Positions 1-6,051 of a stretch of DNA of 9,620 bases are shown piece by piece (the stretch's first letter is position 1; every line of letters begins with the position of its first letter). The DNA is taken from positions 1-9,620 of the forward strand of contig VBNP01000087.1 of the NCBI GenBank assembly GCA_005877965.1, written 5' to 3'. Position numbers and translations under genes: made by a program. Origin of the DNA: Gammaproteobacteria bacterium. GTDB lineage: Bacteria; Pseudomonadota; Gammaproteobacteria; Steroidobacterales; Steroidobacteraceae. The notes under the pieces were generated by a model, which had not been told where the DNA came from, ran no database searches, and saw only the letters and a list, made by a program, of their open reading frames with translations.

Positions 1-180
1 ATGGTGCCTTATGTGTACGACACCGCGATCGACGGCGACCCGCACACCCACAAGATGATGATCGAGTCGGTCGCCGTGAATGGCACCCTGGACGATGCGC
101 GCTTCACGAAACCACAGGTGCTGGTTGCGGCATCGAAGCCGCCCGCGGCGCCGGCCAAGCCGGCGCCGGTCAAGAAGTAG
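1..180 (+). CDS. 3' end of an unidentified envelope-type protein gene (partial)
   Basis: Frame 1 is open from the first base to a TAG at 178-180, giving 59 residues; the true start is upstream of the window, so the ATG at base 1 need not be the start. The visible part reads VPYVYDTAIDGDPHTHKMMI, then ESVAVNGTLDDARFTKP, and ends in an Ala/Pro/Lys-rich tail. A closing strand pattern of the type 'I.SV.VN..LDD..F.KP' resembles, from memory, the C-termini of outer-membrane-lipoprotein-sorting (LolA-like) proteins, but this cannot be confirmed from 59 residues. The basic, proline-rich tail is probably disordered. The gap to the sco-like gene is only 10 bp, so the two may be cotranscribed. I assign no function; the reading frame itself is well supported by codon use and the tight junction. 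Confidence 0.6.
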   Translation: MVPYVYDTAIDGDPHTHKMMIESVAVNGTLDDARFTKPQVLVAASKPPAAPAKPAPVKK

Positions 181-190
181 CGAGCAGACG

Positions 191-766
191 ATGACGGCGC
201 GCACCCAAGCCACAGTCAGCGCAGCGCTCATGTGCGTCGGCGCGCTGCTGCTCACCGCAGCCGCGGCGGCGACCATCTCGCGCTCGAGCGTAACTTACGA
301 GACCCCTGATGTCAGCCTGGTACGCGCAGATGGCAAGCGCGTGTCGCTCCCGCAGGAGCTCGACGACGGCCGGCCGGTGCTGCTGAATTTCATTTTCACG
401 ACCTGCTCATCGATCTGTCCGCTTGCCAGCCGGACGCTGGAGGAGTTTCAGCGCAAGCTGGGACGCGGGGCGTCCAAGGTGCACCTGATGTCGATCTCGA
501 TCGATCCCGAGGAGGACACTCCGGCGCGCCTGAGGGCGTACGCGCGCAAGTTCCACGCCGGTCCGGAGTGGCAGTACTACACCGGCACGGTCGCCGCGAG
601 TCTCGCGGCACAGCGCGCCTTCGACGTCTATCGGGGCGAGAAGATGAGCCATACTCCGGTGACACTCCTGCGATCAGCCCCGGGCAAGCCCTGGCTGCGG
701 ATCGAAGGCTTTGTCACCCCGGATGAGTTGGTGGATGACTACCAGAAGCTGCTTGCTTCCCCCTAG
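191..766 (+). CDS. Sco1/SenC-family copper chaperone / thiol-disulfide protein
   Basis: A 191-residue protein, a usual Sco length. Residues 8-28 form a hydrophobic N-terminal segment, probably a membrane anchor or signal peptide, with the rest in the periplasm. The thioredoxin-like domain holds the copper-binding motif CSSIC (Cys72, Cys76) after VLLNFIFTTC, the SISIDPEEDTP strand, and the conserved histidine His154 in KMSHTP; these three ligands define a copper-competent Sco. Sco proteins deliver copper to, or reduce the cysteines of, the CuA site of cytochrome c oxidase; some act on other copper enzymes. No oxidase subunit gene is visible here, but the copper proteins A and B lie 5 kb downstream. 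The frame is open upstream to about base 80, but that part is arginine-rich and overlaps the previous gene, so I chose the ATG at 191, which gives a clean N-terminus. The ribosome binding site is weak. The 3' end overlaps the next gene. Confidence 0.93.
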   Translation: MTARTQATVSAALMCVGALLLTAAAAATISRSSVTYETPDVSLVRADGKRVSLPQELDDGRPVLLNFIFTTCSSICPLASRTLEEFQRKLGRGASKVHLMSISIDPEEDTPARLRAYARKFHAGPEWQYYTGTVAASLAAQRAFDVYRGEKMSHTPVTLLRSAPGKPWLRIEGFVTPDELVDDYQKLLASP

Positions 767-2348
767 CATTATCCGTCCGGGCGGGCGCCCGCTGCTGAGC
801 ACCGGCCGCGCCGCTGCGAGAGCAGCGCTCATCGCGCTGTCAGGGCTTCTGTGGGTTGGCGCGCTCGCGACGCCGCCGCCGTCGTCCCTGCGGGGGGCGG
901 ACGCAGCCTGCGTCAACTGTCATCGCCGCAGCGGCCTGGGATCGATTGAGGGTCACATCGCCATTCCGCCGATTGCGGGGCCGTATCTGTTTGTTCCCCG
1001 CGGCGAGAGGCTGGCAGAGCTGGGCATTCCCTTTGTCGACACTGCGCGCATCAATCACGACCCCTATACCGATGAAAGCCTCGCGCGGGCGATTCGCGGG
1101 GGTATCGGCGCGAACGGGAAGACGCTGAACTATCTGATGCCGCGCTATCAGATCGATGATGCGACCATGGCAGAGCTCATCGGCTACCTCAAGGGCCTCC
1201 GGGTCTCTCCAAGCCCGGGGGTGAGTACTTCGGTGCTGCATTTCGCCACCATCATCACGCCGGATGCTGACCCCGTGAAGCGCCGCGGCATGCTTGCCGT
1301 GATGAATCAGTATTTCGTGGACAAGAACAACGCCGTGGCGCGTACCAAGGCGCCGACCCTGTATTCCTCCCACACCACGATGTTTCGCGTCGAGCGCCGC
1401 TGGCAGCTGCACGTGTGGGAGCTCACCGGCGCGCCCGCGACCTGGGAGGCACAGCTGCGCAAGCATCTGGCCGCCGAACCGGTGTTCGCGGTGATCTCGG
1501 GCCTCGGCGGCAGTCACTGGGGGCCGGTGCAGAGATTCTGCGAGGAACAATCGCTGCCGTGCCTGTTCCCCAATGTGGAAGCGCCCACGGGCCATGATTC
1601 CGACTTCTACTCGGTGTATTTTTCCCGCGGTGTGCTGCTGGAAGCGCAACTGATTGCGCGCGAGCTCGCCGACGCCGCCGAGCCTGCTAACCGCGTGGTG
1701 CAGGTCTTCAGAGCGGGGGATGTGGGCGTGCAGGCGGCGCGGGATCTGCAGGCAGCGCGCGCCCATTCCGGGCAGCAAATCGTCAATCGCGTCTTGCCGG
1801 CGCATGCGACGTCCAAGGACCTGGGTGCTGCGCTGCGTGATGTCGACGCTGCAGATGCGCTGGTGCTGTGGCTGCGGCCCGGAGATCTGAGCGCTTTGGA
1901 GAAAGTCTCGCCACCCACGTCGCGGGTGTGGATTTCCGGAGAAATGGGTGGGCTGGAGCAGGCGCCACTGCCCGCCAGCTGGCGCGCGGCCGCGCGCATG
2001 GCCTACCCGGTGGACCTTCCCGGACGACGCGTAGTGCGTGTCGATTACGCGCTCAGCTGGTTTCGCATCCGCAAGATCCCGCTGCTCGCCCAACAGGTGC
2101 AGGCGGACACGTATCTCGCCTGTGGGCTGGTGTCGGAGACCCTGAATCATATGGTGGATGCGTTCGTGCGGGAGTATCTGATCGAGCGCGTGGAAATGGC
2201 GCTCGATCACCGCGCGCTCACCGGCTACTACCCGCGCCTGACACTGGCCCCCGGACAGCGCTTCGCCTCCAAGGGCGGCTACATCGTGCGCTTCTCCGAC
2301 CCGCAGGGACCGCGGATTGCTGCGCTCGGCGACTGGATTACGCCGTAG
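735..2348 (+). CDS. Secreted cytochrome c / periplasmic binding-protein-like fusion
   Basis: With the ATG at 735 the protein is 537 residues. A hydrophobic stretch (AALIALSGLLWVGALA, about residues 31-46) looks like a signal peptide, though its leader is long. A class I cytochrome c domain follows: heme motif CVNCH (Cys59, Cys62, His63) and a likely axial methionine, Met135, in NYLMPRYQ. From about residue 165 to the end, alternating helix and strand with patterns such as FAVISGLGGSHWGPVQRFCEE resembles a type 1 periplasmic binding protein (amino-acid ABC receptor-like) fold. Other starts are possible: ATG 723, TTG 711 or TTG 753. All lie inside the end of the sco-like gene, suggesting translational coupling. 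No ABC permease or ATPase is nearby, so sensing or electron transfer is more likely than import; that is inference. The heme domain is secure, the ligand unknown. Confidence 0.85.
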   Translation: MTTRSCLLPPSIIRPGGRPLLSTGRAAARAALIALSGLLWVGALATPPPSSLRGADAACVNCHRRSGLGSIEGHIAIPPIAGPYLFVPRGERLAELGIPFVDTARINHDPYTDESLARAIRGGIGANGKTLNYLMPRYQIDDATMAELIGYLKGLRVSPSPGVSTSVLHFATIITPDADPVKRRGMLAVMNQYFVDKNNAVARTKAPTLYSSHTTMFRVERRWQLHVWELTGAPATWEAQLRKHLAAEPVFAVISGLGGSHWGPVQRFCEEQSLPCLFPNVEAPTGHDSDFYSVYFSRGVLLEAQLIARELADAAEPANRVVQVFRAGDVGVQAARDLQAARAHSGQQIVNRVLPAHATSKDLGAALRDVDAADALVLWLRPGDLSALEKVSPPTSRVWISGEMGGLEQAPLPASWRAAARMAYPVDLPGRRVVRVDYALSWFRIRKIPLLAQQVQADTYLACGLVSETLNHMVDAFVREYLIERVEMALDHRALTGYYPRLTLAPGQRFASKGGYIVRFSDPQGPRIAALGDWITP

Positions 2349-2373
2349 TCAGACAAGCGAGCCGTCATGGCTG

Positions 2374-2407
2374 CCGCCGTTGGTGCAAGCGTGCGCGACC
2401 ACGGCGG
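2374..2407 (+). terminator. Hairpin after the cytochrome-fusion gene, possible terminator
   Basis: CCGCCGT (2374-2380) pairs with ACGGCGG (2401-2407); after one bulged T (2381), GGT (2382-2384) pairs with ACC (2398-2400). This makes a 10-bp stem with a 13-nt loop starting 26 bp after the stop codon. No T-run follows, so it is not a textbook intrinsic terminator; it may slow polymerase or protect the 3' end. The position, between two likely operons, is the main support. Confidence 0.4.
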
Positions 2408-2413
2408 TGAGCA

Positions 2414-2443
2414 CAGTGGGGTCAGCGCGCGAGGGTCAGTGGG
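2414..2443. repeat. Short direct repeats in the gap before the kinase gene
   Basis: GGGTCAG occurs at 2419-2425 and 2433-2439 (14 bp apart), and CAGTGGG at 2414-2420 and 2437-2443. They interlock, so the segment reads as two copies of related text. They lie upstream of the dyad at 2484-2494 and could be operator half-sites, or simply low-complexity sequence. There is no independent evidence for function. Confidence 0.3.
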
Positions 2444-2483
2444 CGCATGTCAGCTCCTTGTGTGGGCAGAAAGTAAGGGCGTA

Positions 2484-2494
2484 CCCTAATAGGG
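2484..2494. promoter_or_regulatory. CCCTA-A-TAGGG dyad just upstream of the kinase gene
   Basis: A perfect 5-bp inverted repeat around a single A lies 20-30 bp before the GTG start at 2514. It begins TACCC, and TAC...GTA-like half-sites are common for NarL/FixJ-type HTH domains, which both regulators in this window carry, so autoregulation is plausible. A weak -35-like TTGTGT is at 2458-2463 and a poor -10-like TACCCT at 2482-2487; I do not claim a mapped promoter. AT-rich dyads are rare in this GC-rich gap, which makes this one stand out. Confidence 0.35.
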
Positions 2495-2513
2495 AGGCGA
2501 TGCGCGGGCCATT

Positions 2514-4157
2514 GTGAATGACTCTTCGACAACCGAGATCCGCCGTCAGGTTCTGACGCTCTCGCCGCAGTCCTGGCTCCTGGGCGCGGGCTACCTCACG
2601 CTCTATCTGCTGCTCGATTGGGCGAGCTACGTCCAGCCGCTGCGCCACACCAGTATCACGCCCTGGAACCCGAACACCGGCGTGGTCATGGCGCTGCTGC
2701 TCACACGCGGCTGGCGCTGGGCGCCGCTGGTAACCCTCGGAATTTTTGTCGGTGAACTTCTGACCGACGACGCTCCGGCTCCGTGGTGGGTGCGGGCGCT
2801 GGCATCCGGGTATCTAGCCCTCGTATACACTCTGGCGGCCTGGGGCTTGCGCCGGCGCGGCCTTGGTCGACCCATCGGCACGCCGAAGGCTGCCGCGTGG
2901 TTCGCCGGCGTCACGGCCGCGGCGAGCGGCGTTGCTGCCGCAGGCTATGTTGCCATGCTGGTGAGCGCCGGGGTGCTGAACAGCAGCGAAGCCTGGACCA
3001 GCGTCGGGCGTTACTGGATCGGCGAATTCAACGGCATCATCGCGCTCACACCGGTGCTGCTGCTCGGAGTCGGCCGCGCCGTGCGCTGGGACGACATGCT
3101 GCGCCACCGGCGCGAGCTCATGCTGCAGGCTCTGGGAGCTGTGTTCGGAGTCGCCCTTGCCTTCGCGCTCGCCGCCGCGCGTGATGTCCGGCTGTTCTAT
3201 CCGCTGTTTGCACCGGTGACCTGGGTCGCGCTGCGTCACGGCGTGCCGGGCGCCATGATCAGCGTCTCACTGGTACAGGCCGCCCTGGTGGCGGCGCTGG
3301 AGTTCACTCCCGGGTCGATCCCGCTGTTCGACGTGCAGTTTCCGCTGCTGTCCCTCGGTGTCACGGCTCTCTTCCTCGGTGCGCTGGCGACCCAACGCGA
3401 CTCGACTTTGCGCCAGATGCGCCAGCAGGATGCCGCTCTGCAGCGCTCGATGCGCTTCGCCGTGGCGGGCCAGCTGGCCTCGGCGCTCACGCACGAGCTC
3501 AACCAGCCGATGACGGCGCTGCTGTCCTACGTGCGTTCAGCGGAGCTCATGACCGAACCGCCGGCCCGCGCAGACGAGCGACTCTCCGGTACCCTGCGCA
3601 AGGCCGGCGAGGAAGCCGGTCGAGCGGCCGCCGTGCTGCGGCGGCTGCGCGAGTTCTATCGCGGTGAGGGCGCGCGACTCGAGCCCACCGACGCGCTCAG
3701 CGTGTGCACCCGTGTGGCGGAGGCGTTGCGGGACCGCATGCGCCGCAGCGCGGTGGAGTTCAAGCTGCGCCGCGCGGGCATGCCGAGCGTCATGGCCGAT
3801 CGCACTCAGCTCGAGATCGTCATGCACAATCTGCTCACAAATTGCCTTGACGCCTTCGACGCGCTGCCAGCGACAGGATCCCGCAGCCGGCGCATCGAGG
3901 TTACGGCGGAGGCGCGGGGTGCGGATGTGCTGATTGGTATCGATGATTCGGGACCCGGGATTGCGGCGAATCTCACCGAACGCTTGTTCGAACCCTTCGT
4001 CACCAGCAAAATCAGCGGCATGGGACTAGGTCTTTCCTTAAGTCGCAGCTTCCTGCGCAGTCAGGGGGGCGACCTGTGGAGCGAGCCCAGCCGCCTTGGC
4101 GGCGCGCGTTTCGTTATCCGACTTGCAACCCGCGTAACCCCGCAGACGAGCATGTAA
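2514..4157 (+). CDS. MASE1-type membrane sensor histidine kinase
   Basis: 547 residues. About residues 19-292 form a multi-spanning membrane sensor of MASE1 type, with the characteristic ITPWNPNTGVV near residues 48-58 and several hydrophobic helices. The kinase core follows: H-box with phosphoacceptor His327 in LTHELNQP, an N-box with Asn443 in HNLLTNCLDA, the G1 box DDSGPGI (477-483), the F region FEPFVTSK and G2 GMGLGLSLS (502-510). All ATP-site boxes are present, so it should be active; there is no periplasmic PAS or HAMP domain. The signal sensed by MASE1 domains is generally unknown. The start is GTG: an in-frame stop at 2490-2492 leaves only GTG 2514 or ATT 2511, and the AGGGAGG at 2491-2497 is rather far. 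The response regulator gene follows after 16 bp and is the obvious partner. Confidence 0.92.
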   Translation: MNDSSTTEIRRQVLTLSPQSWLLGAGYLTLYLLLDWASYVQPLRHTSITPWNPNTGVVMALLLTRGWRWAPLVTLGIFVGELLTDDAPAPWWVRALASGYLALVYTLAAWGLRRRGLGRPIGTPKAAAWFAGVTAAASGVAAAGYVAMLVSAGVLNSSEAWTSVGRYWIGEFNGIIALTPVLLLGVGRAVRWDDMLRHRRELMLQALGAVFGVALAFALAAARDVRLFYPLFAPVTWVALRHGVPGAMISVSLVQAALVAALEFTPGSIPLFDVQFPLLSLGVTALFLGALATQRDSTLRQMRQQDAALQRSMRFAVAGQLASALTHELNQPMTALLSYVRSAELMTEPPARADERLSGTLRKAGEEAGRAAAVLRRLREFYRGEGARLEPTDALSVCTRVAEALRDRMRRSAVEFKLRRAGMPSVMADRTQLEIVMHNLLTNCLDAFDALPATGSRSRRIEVTAEARGADVLIGIDDSGPGIAANLTERLFEPFVTSKISGMGLGLSLSRSFLRSQGGDLWSEPSRLGGARFVIRLATRVTPQTSM

Positions 4158-4173
4158 TGCGTGCGAAGAACCC

Positions 4174-4782
4174 ATGACGAATGAGGACGGCACTGTCTTT
4201 CTGATCGACGATGATCCGGGGGTACGCGACTCGCTCACGCTGCTGCTGTCGCTTAAGGGCATGCGCACGCAGCCATTCGCTAATGCCGAATCGTTCATTG
4301 AGACCTACCGGCCCGACTGGTCCGGCTGCGTGCTGACCGATCTGCGAATGCCCGGTATGACGGGGCTCGAGCTACAGGCCGTGCTGCGTGAGCGCCAGGT
4401 CGACGTGCCGGTCGTGGTGCTCACCGCACACGGCGATGTCGCCACAGCGCGCGCCGCCCTCAAGAATGGTGCATTCGACTTCCTCGAGAAGCCGATCGAC
4501 GACGCCATGCTGGTCGATGTATTGCGCAACGCGCTGCGTGCCGACCGCGAGCGGCGCGCAACGGTGACGGCGCGTTCCTCCGCCGACGCACGCATCGAGC
4601 GCCTGACAGAACGCGAGCGTGAAATACTCATGCTGATCGCCGCCGGCCATCAGAACCGCGAGATCGCCACGCAGCTCGGCATCAGCCCGCGGACCGTCGA
4701 GGTCCACAAGGCGCGCATCATGGAAAAGCTCGAGTGCGACTCGCTCGCGGAGCTGATTCGCATGCATCTCGCGGCCGGCTAG
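4174..4782 (+). CDS. FixJ-family two-component response regulator
   Basis: 202 residues, the normal FixJ length. The receiver domain (about 6-120) has the acidic pair in LIDDDPG (Asp12-Asp14), phosphoacceptor Asp56 in LTDLRMPG, Thr84 in VLTAHGD and Lys106 in FLEKP, so it should be phosphorylatable. The output domain (about 140-200) is a LuxR/GerE helix-turn-helix: LTEREREILMLIAAGHQNRE, then IATQLGISPRTVEVHKARIM. The FLEKPIDD linker and the lack of an ATPase domain point to the FixJ/TtrR-like class rather than NtrC. The gene starts 16 bp after the MASE1 kinase gene and the pair is almost certainly cotranscribed. Targets are not shown by sequence; the kinase promoter dyad and the oxidase operon leader are candidates. 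Confidence 0.95.
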   Translation: MTNEDGTVFLIDDDPGVRDSLTLLLSLKGMRTQPFANAESFIETYRPDWSGCVLTDLRMPGMTGLELQAVLRERQVDVPVVVLTAHGDVATARAALKNGAFDFLEKPIDDAMLVDVLRNALRADRERRATVTARSSADARIERLTEREREILMLIAAGHQNREIATQLGISPRTVEVHKARIMEKLECDSLAELIRMHLAAG

Positions 4783-4850
4783 ACCGCAAGCCCGTTCACA
4801 CGTTTCACGCCTCGCGCCAGCGGCCGATGCCGCCCGGCGCGCAAGGCTGT

Positions 4851-4885
4851 CGGACCCGCCCTCCGGGCAGACACGTACGGGTCCG
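4851..4885 (+). terminator. Inverted repeat after the response-regulator gene, terminator or operator
   Basis: CGGACCCG (4851-4858) and CGGGTCCG (4878-4885) are perfect 8-bp inverted copies with a 19-nt spacer, and the spacer holds its own small hairpin GCCC-TCC-GGGC (4858-4868). CCGCCCT is also directly repeated at 4856-4862 and 4883-4889. The position, about 70 bp past the stop codon, suits transcript end processing; no T-run follows, so a protein-binding site is equally possible. Confidence 0.4.
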
Positions 4886-4916
4886 CCCTGATTTCGCCTC
4901 AGACCCGCGCACCTAA

Positions 4917-4939
4917 GCTGTGTTGCAGAACAACACAGC
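4917..4939. promoter_or_regulatory. Perfect 9-bp dyad just upstream of the orphan regulator gene
   Basis: GCTGTGTTG (4917-4925) and CAACACAGC (4931-4939) are perfect inverted copies around CAGAA. The dyad ends 21 bp before the ATG at 4961, so it lies in the promoter or the mRNA leader. As DNA it would be a symmetric operator for a dimeric regulator; as RNA it would form a stem close to the ribosome binding region. No T-run follows, so termination is unlikely. The symmetry is seen directly; the role is inferred. Confidence 0.5.
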
Positions 4940-4960
4940 GCACAGCGCAGTGGCGGCCTC

Positions 4961-5665
4961 ATGACTCTCACGACTTCGCGCAGCACCGGCACGCCCGCTG
5001 CGGAGGAACACCGTGCGTTCCGCGTAGTCCTCGTCGACGGGCACCGTATCTTCCGGCAGGCGCTGCGAATCCTCCTGGGGGCCGAGAAGGATTTCGCGGT
5101 CGTCGGCGAGGCTGGGCGGGCAGGGGAGGCGCTGGAGCTGATCGGCTCGCTGCAAGCGGATTTGGTGTTGACCGATCTGCACCTGCCGGACGGCAGCGGC
5201 CTGGGGTTCATCGAGCAGCTGCGCACGCGTTTTCCCACTGTTGCGATTCTTGTGCTCACGGCACAGCGGGCGCGCGGTGCGGCGGCGACGGCCAGGAGGG
5301 CCGGTGCCCTGGGCTATGTCCTCAAGGACCAGGGCCGCGCCGAGCTGTCGAGCGCGCTCCGCGAGGTTGCCGCGGGGCGCTGGTATTGCTGCGATGTCCC
5401 TGCGGCCCGCGCGGGCGCGCGGGTCGATGAGGGCAGCTCGAGCACCCAGGCCACGTATCTCACCGAACGCCAGCGCCAGGTGCTGCGCTCGGTGGCGCTC
5501 GGGTACAGCACGCGCGAGATCGCCCAGATGCTGGGCGTGAGCATGAAGGCGGTCCACAAGCAGCGCGAGCGGCTGCGCATTGCGCTGCAACTCAGCAGCA
5601 CCGCGGCGCTGACGCGCTTTGCCGTGCGCGAGGGTCTTGTCCAGGAAAGCGCGGCGAGCGGCTAA
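4961..5665 (+). CDS. Orphan NarL/LuxR-type response regulator with altered acidic pair
   Basis: 234 residues. Receiver domain about 20-130: VVLVDGHRIFRQAL, phosphoacceptor Asp72 in LTDLHLPDGSG, Thr100 in LVLTAQ and Lys122 in YVLKD. The pair that normally binds Mg2+ is usually DD or ED (as in VDDHP); here it is Asp26-Gly27 followed by His-Arg, so metal binding and phosphorylation may be weakened. The C-terminal GerE helix-turn-helix (about 167-225) reads LTERQRQVLRSVALGYSTRE, then IAQMLGVSMKAVHKQRERLR. The N-terminal 20 residues are extra and Thr/Ala-rich. No kinase lies beside it; the MASE1 kinase upstream already has a FixJ partner and is separated by 178 bp with two dyads. The ATG at 4961 is the first start in frame near the domain; its ribosome binding site is weak. 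It lies directly before the copper-protein operon and may control it. Confidence 0.92.
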   Translation: MTLTTSRSTGTPAAEEHRAFRVVLVDGHRIFRQALRILLGAEKDFAVVGEAGRAGEALELIGSLQADLVLTDLHLPDGSGLGFIEQLRTRFPTVAILVLTAQRARGAAATARRAGALGYVLKDQGRAELSSALREVAAGRWYCCDVPAARAGARVDEGSSSTQATYLTERQRQVLRSVALGYSTREIAQMLGVSMKAVHKQRERLRIALQLSSTAALTRFAVREGLVQESAASG

Positions 5666-5674
5666 GCCGCCGCC
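5653..5674 (+). terminator. Hairpin across the stop codon of the orphan regulator gene
   Basis: GGCG (5653-5656), a bulged A, and GCGGC (5658-5662) pair with GCCGC (5666-5670) and CGCC (5671-5674) around the loop TAA, which is the stop codon itself. The result is a GC-rich 9-bp stem. No T-run follows, so it could be a weak terminator or an mRNA-stabilising end. In a sequence this GC-rich such stems also arise by chance. Confidence 0.35.
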
Positions 5675-5849
5675 TTCACCCCCCGCGCTCAAATCTGCCG
5701 GAGCCGGCCAGGCATTTTCGCCTGCCTAAGTCAAGTCCGCGGCGCCCCGAGGCCTACCCACTAACCCCACTGCCGCTACTGAATTGACCCGTGTGGTGCT
5801 TCGGCGTTGTGCCATCGCCGCCAACCGCCACGTTAAGTACAACAACCAC

Positions 5850-5867
5850 GCGCTACAGGTCTAGCGC
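5850..5867. promoter_or_regulatory. Inverted repeat GCGCTA-N6-TAGCGC
   Basis: Two perfect 6-bp arms around CAGGTC, about 185 bp before the start of protein A. The geometry fits a dimeric regulator site. It is followed at once by the GC-rich palindromes at 5869-5886, forming a cluster of symmetric sites. Confidence 0.35.
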
Positions 5868-5911
5868 AGCGGCGCCGCGGGGCGCCGGCAGTTGGGAGCC
5901 GTCCGAAGCGA

Positions 5912-5930
5912 AGCGCTGACCACAGCGCTG
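5912..5930. repeat. Two copies of AGCGCTG, 12 bp apart
   Basis: AGCGCTG occurs at 5912-5918 and 5924-5930, and its core AGCGCT is itself palindromic. The start-to-start distance of 12 bp is close to one helical turn, compatible with side-by-side binding of a protein. Function is unproven. Confidence 0.35.
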
Positions 5931-6042
5931 GCACGAGTCGAAACTTTGTACAACCTGCACATTGAATTCAAAGCGGGCGGCACACGCCCCTCACAGTCAC
6001 TCATGGGTGTTCACCGCGCTCCGCCTGGTGGCGGATTCGGTT

Positions 6043-6047
6043 GGAGG
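6043..6047 (+). promoter_or_regulatory. GGAGG ribosome binding site fixing the start of protein A
   Basis: GGAGG ends 4 nt before the ATG at 6052. It is the best Shine-Dalgarno match in this leader and supports 6052 over the upstream TTG 5962. The protein from 6052 also begins directly with a clean signal peptide. Confidence 0.65.
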
Positions 6048-6051
6048 CGTT

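Larger units (their letters stand above)
5666..6051. promoter_or_regulatory. 386-bp leader of the copper-protein operon
   Basis: No convincing gene is seen here. An in-frame extension of protein A from TTG 5962 exists but lacks a signal-peptide pattern. The segment holds a 6-bp dyad GCGCTA/TAGCGC (5850-5855, 5862-5867), the palindrome GCGGCGCCGC (5869-5878), GGCGCC again 10 bp later (5881-5886), two copies of AGCGCTG (5912-5918, 5924-5930), two copies of GTACAAC (5837-5843, 5948-5954) and the palindrome TTGTACAA (5946-5953). It is the most likely site of the operon promoter and its control elements, but I could not place a confident -35/-10 pair; TTGACC at 5784-5789 lacks a matching -10. Confidence 0.5.

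Noticed and set aside
80..190. Upstream extension of the Sco-like protein
   Set aside because: The added residues are an arginine-rich out-of-frame shadow of the previous gene's tail; ATG 191 gives a normal Sco N-terminus.
840..2210. Long antisense open frame (456 codons) across the cytochrome-fusion gene
   Set aside because: Same GC effect; the product is His/Arg/Gln-rich and shows no motif, whereas the + strand frame has a heme site and a signal peptide.
5709..5724. Terminator hairpin CAGGC-N6-GCCTG
   Set aside because: The stem is only 5 bp and no T-run follows; such stems are expected by chance in GC-rich DNA.
5929..5950. Sigma-54 promoter (TGGCACG at 5929-5935)
   Set aside because: The -24 element matches well, but no TTGC -12 element occurs at the required spacing; the bases there read GAAA.
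5962..6051. N-terminal extension of protein A from TTG 5962
   Set aside because: It would place 30 non-hydrophobic residues before the signal peptide, and the good ribosome binding site lies before ATG 6052.
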